Below, one piece after another: positions 61,229-64,000 of a stretch of 64,000 bases of DNA. The translations under genes and the position numbers were made by a program. This DNA comes from Apophysomyces variabilis (lineage: Eukaryota > Mucoromycota > Mucoromycetes > Mucorales > Mucoraceae). Location of the stretch: contig MZZL01000065.1 in assembly GCA_002749535.1 (NCBI GenBank), forward strand, positions 226,737 through 290,736, in the 5' to 3' direction. How positions within the stretch are numbered: position 1 is the stretch's first letter; each line of letters begins with the position of its first letter. The notes under the pieces are model-generated. The model was not told where the DNA came from, did not search any database, and saw only the letters and a program-made list of their open reading frames with translations.

Positions 61229-61488
61229 GCGCACTAAAAGTTAACATGAAGTATACGGTCATCTCGCGCATTAAAAGCTGACACGAAGTATATGGCCATC
61301 TAGCGCACTAAAGTGTGACGCGTCATGTATGGCGAGTAAAGGCCAGCTCGCGCACTAAAAAGCTGGCATTGCCTTAGAGGAGCCGGCGGCGGTAATTGGT
61401 TGACGCCGTATGAAAAGGGAAAGCTATTAAAGTGACCCAAACTTTTAGTGCGCGAGGTCACCAACTTTTAGTGCGCGTAGTAATTCCC
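61229..61488 (-). repeat. Right terminal inverted repeat of MULE element 2
   Basis: 260 bp, inverse of 57220-57479. Seen differences include TTAATAG for TTAGTAG, CTTTACTCG for CTTCACTCG and GCGCTAGATGG for GCGCGAGATGG (read in left-repeat orientation). Confidence 0.9.
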
Positions 61489-61509
61489 AGTGGTCAATAT
61501 CTAAGCTGA

Positions 61510-61990
61510 GGGAATTACTGAGGACACTCCAATGGGACAGTCCAGTCCCCCCAATTCTGCGTATTTTCTATAATAAAGGTGACGATTGTTACTATACACA
61601 GATGGAGTGTAGTATGGAGATAGCGGAGTGATGTAGACTAGAATGTCCCATAGTGTAGTGTCCCCAAGTGAAGTATCCCATAAATGAACTCTGTCCATGT
61701 AACAAATATTAGCAAAAATAAGCTATTAGTATAAATGAACATGAAACAGTTTTGACAGTAGCTAAGGGAAAAGAGGAGCTGCTTATAACAGACTGTTAGA
61801 CATATAATACAGTATTAAAGTTGACAAAAGAATACCGTAATATAGCAAATAAAGTGGTATATAGGTAGCTAATCGCAATAACAGAATCACAGCTTTGCTT
61901 GGCAACCTTTCCAATATCGAGATATCTCCATATAGCAGTATTATCTGAAAGGTTCCGAAAATGGAAAAGACAAAAGCCGTTGATCATCCG
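61510..61990 (-). mobile_element. End of a third MULE-type element with OTU-gene C-terminal remnant
   Basis: GGGAATTAC at 61510 repeats the first nine bases of element 2, only 12 bp after its right duplication, but the next bases differ (TGAGGACACTCC). Short motifs follow the MULE layout: ATGGGACA near 61532 outward; TGTCCCAT near 61644 and TATCCCAT near 61674 inward. On the minus strand, a frame from 61987 contains NTAIWRYLDIGKVAKQ (about 61950-61900), matching the C-terminal TFWRYLSIQKKKK and TIWRYLHIRKQAVK of the two complete OTU proteins. So this is the 3' end of a related element in reverse orientation. The rest is missing: similarity to the large inverted repeat takes over at about 61945. 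Confidence 0.6.
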
Positions 61991-64000
61991 TAGTTTGTTT
62001 TAATTTACGTAACGTTTATTGAATGGTTACCTTTGTGTTATCCTAATTAACTTTTGAGTCAAAGGAAGGGGTCAAGTTCGCGCTGAAAAGGACATAAACA
62101 TGGGTTGGTAGTGTATTGATATGTGACTCATAGCAAGCAACGCCGTTGATGAGTCTGCATTTGCAGAACATTAAAGCTAAATTCATGCTACACAGGACGT
62201 ACTGCAAAGTATGCTGACCACACGACGAGAATTGCAAACTGTGGAATACATGAACATCATGAAAGGTATAAACGATCTACGCCATGACATGCAATTGGTA
62301 TTTCAAGTGTGCCCGGTGTTCGTTTCCGGAGATAGCCAGCAAGAACTTGCCCCTGCTGATGTTGGTTCTGCTCCAGTTGTTTTTCAGACAAACACAGTAG
62401 CCGGTACTGAATTTGTGCGTTACACATTAAGCAGGGATATTGTGCCAGTCATTGATCTGTGGAGAGCGTGGTTGATAGACCTGCATCCGGATAAATCATT
62501 CATCGGAGAGCTAATCAAAGATACGGGAGTTCTTTGAGTAGTGATGTAAACAGGTAAATAATAGCAATAAAGATATATAATACATAGATCTCGCAATAAC
62601 ATGCTTTCGTTCTGCAGAGCATTAGTTTCTTTCAAGCGGACTATAATCAATGTATTACATAAGATGTCCGAAATGAGCACATGTTCGATGGACCAGACAG
62701 TCAATGTCATGGAATAACAAAGAGCGGTAAAGCAATGGTCGTTGAATAAATTGTCCCACGAATCGCGCATGCAGCAGTAATATCTTGGCTAGAAACTTTC
62801 AGTTTTGCAACCATTAAAAAACGAAATCGACATTTTTCTTGCTTACCTAAACAAAACTGTTCGTGTGATTTATGTGCAGTCCGTTTAAAGAGATTTCTTT
62901 TTCTAGTGTGGTTTATCGCTTCCATTGTTATTTCGTTTAATGTTTTAGCTACAAATGCTTTGAGAGACATGAAGAAGAGGGAAGATTGACACGATCATTG
63001 CAATGAAATAAACCAAATCTTCCGTTGCGAATTCTAGCTTGTACTCCTATTTGAATTAATCAATAAGGAAGGCGAGAGATATGGTATGTATGATGCAAAG
63101 CTAGCATGGATTTTCCAGTATCAACGTCTCGGCTCGCCTCTGACTCAGCCTGCGAAATACTTGAGATATCTAGGTATCTGCCTCTGTGAAAAGTGGAATA
63201 CCTGGAGAAAGTATTGAAAAGCTGTGGCACAGTTCGGTGATAGAGCCGAAAAGCAAAGCAAACGGGAGGCTCCGGCTTGGAGAGTAATTTTATGATTTCG
63301 TCTTGACTGATATCTTGTCACAAGACAACACTATAAAGCAAAGTTATGAAGGTAACAAAATAAATCAGATAGGCTCCATACACTAAAGTAATGTACGGGA
63401 TATGCTCAAACGATGACAAACAAGCAATGAAACTAAATAAAGTATTGGTTGCAAAATTAAACAAGGCTGATTTAATATAGCTGCTGTGCTAAGCATTGTT
63501 AGTAGACTAACTCCACTAGAAAAATGTAAGAGACTCTGATTACGTGAAGTAGTAGAAGTTGTACGCCGTAGATGTTGTCATTATCATCCAGCACAGCTGA
63601 AGCAACAATATAGAACACCGTTTGGATAACAATAATCTTGGAAGGCCAGCATCAGCATTTGGCTGAGTTTGCCGTTGTCCCAAAAGAAAGAAAAAAGGCT
63701 GCACCGCTGTGTTTCTACTACTGGAACGTACTTACATATGTTGCTGCCAGGATAGAAACTGGAGATATAAAAAGCATAAGCAAAAAGAAATGCTTTGGAT
63801 ATCTGGTTGACAGTTGGAAGTTTCTCATCGGGACACACACTGATTTCCCAGATGCGATCATGAAAAATACGAAGTTCAACCAAGCTGCTGGCTGCCGACA
63901 AGACTTTAATCCTTTGCAACACAGCAACATAATTCACACCATTCCCATCAACCAAGGTGCAATGGTTTGGGTCATGCTTATAGTGCTTAAACAATTACAG
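61945..64000 (-). repeat. Arm 2 of the large inverted repeat (partner 23086-25144)
   Basis: Inverse copy of 23086-25144, running to the end of the window and probably beyond. The outer roughly 1.8 kb is nearly identical to arm 1. The 250 bp nearest the MULEs is clearly diverged, as described for arm 1. All open frames of arm 1 recur here on the opposite strand. Confidence 0.9.
62211..62537 (+). pseudogene. Second copy of the GCR1_C-like Crypton-type fragment
   Basis: A 108-codon frame from an ATG at 62211, encoding the same protein as 24875-24549. RYTLSRDIVPVIDLWRAW marks the GCR1_C-like part. Again no recombinase core is seen upstream; the upstream DNA belongs to the third MULE fragment. 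The perfect protein identity between copies comes from the recent near-identity of the repeat arms and does not by itself show selection. Confidence 0.5.

Larger units (their letters stand above)
57220..61488 (+). mobile_element. Complete Mutator-like DNA transposon (element 2), coding part damaged
   Basis: A 4269 bp element flanked by a second 9 bp duplication (AGTGGTCAA at 57211-57219 and 61489-61497). Terminal inverted repeats are 260 bp (57220-57479 and 61229-61488) with at least three mismatches, so it looks older than element 1. Ends begin GGGAATTACTACGCGCACTA. It carries a transposase gene of the same architecture as element 1 in the same orientation, but with two frameshifts. Repeat sequences of the two elements are unrelated beyond the initial GGGA. 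Confidence 0.93.

Overview
The window reads as a gene-rich piece of nuclear chromosome from a fungus, most likely a Mucoromycota species (Mucorales-type). Support: nearly all genes carry several 45-120 bp GT-AG introns; the gene set is eukaryotic and mitochondriate (U1-70K, SDH4, mS23, choline-phosphate cytidylyltransferase); there is a very large group X-type hybrid histidine kinase; and the DNA transposons encode FAR1/MULE-type transposases. The genus cannot be fixed from sequence alone. All exon models were assembled by hand from splice consensus and frame continuity. Every multi-exon model given as intact closes in frame.

Layout. 1-22.5 kb is dense housekeeping DNA: the 3' end of an unknown gene, a CoA-type Nudix hydrolase, a four-helix membrane protein, a 17-exon, about 2313-residue hybrid histidine kinase (degenerate kinase-like domain, AAA-like ATPase, helical repeats, GAF, HisKA, HATPase, receiver), a Sel1-repeat protein, U1-70K, an IML2/TTC39-like protein, mitoribosomal mS23 and a small secreted protein. 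23.1-25.1 kb is one arm of a roughly 2 kb repeat whose inverted partner fills 61.9-64 kb. 25.7-36.8 kb holds a zinc alcohol dehydrogenase and an aldehyde dehydrogenase on either side of an 8 kb AT-rich, gene-poor island with an elongator tRNA-Met, LTR-like debris and a foldback repeat. 37.7-51.4 kb is again genic: an F-box protein and an inverted, stop-riddled paralogue, DPH4 (with a GC-AG intron), a mitochondrial GGQ release-factor-like protein, three unrecognised proteins, PCT1 and SDH4.

51.9-64 kb is the accessory region and the most unusual part. Two complete Mutator-like elements, 5311 and 4269 bp, lie side by side. Each has long terminal inverted repeats and a 9 bp target duplication, and the two duplications overlap by four bases. 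A third MULE-type end starts 12 bp after the second element's duplication. The two full elements, and apparently the third fragment, encode the same architecture: a FAR1-like zinc region, MULE DDE transposase and SWIM finger, joined to a C-terminal OTU-type cysteine-protease-like domain. Element 1 appears intact (985 aa, identical 399 bp TIRs). Element 2 has two homopolymer-associated frameshifts. The TIRs of all three families share one layout of short motifs, outward at the tip and inward inside, although the motif sequences differ.
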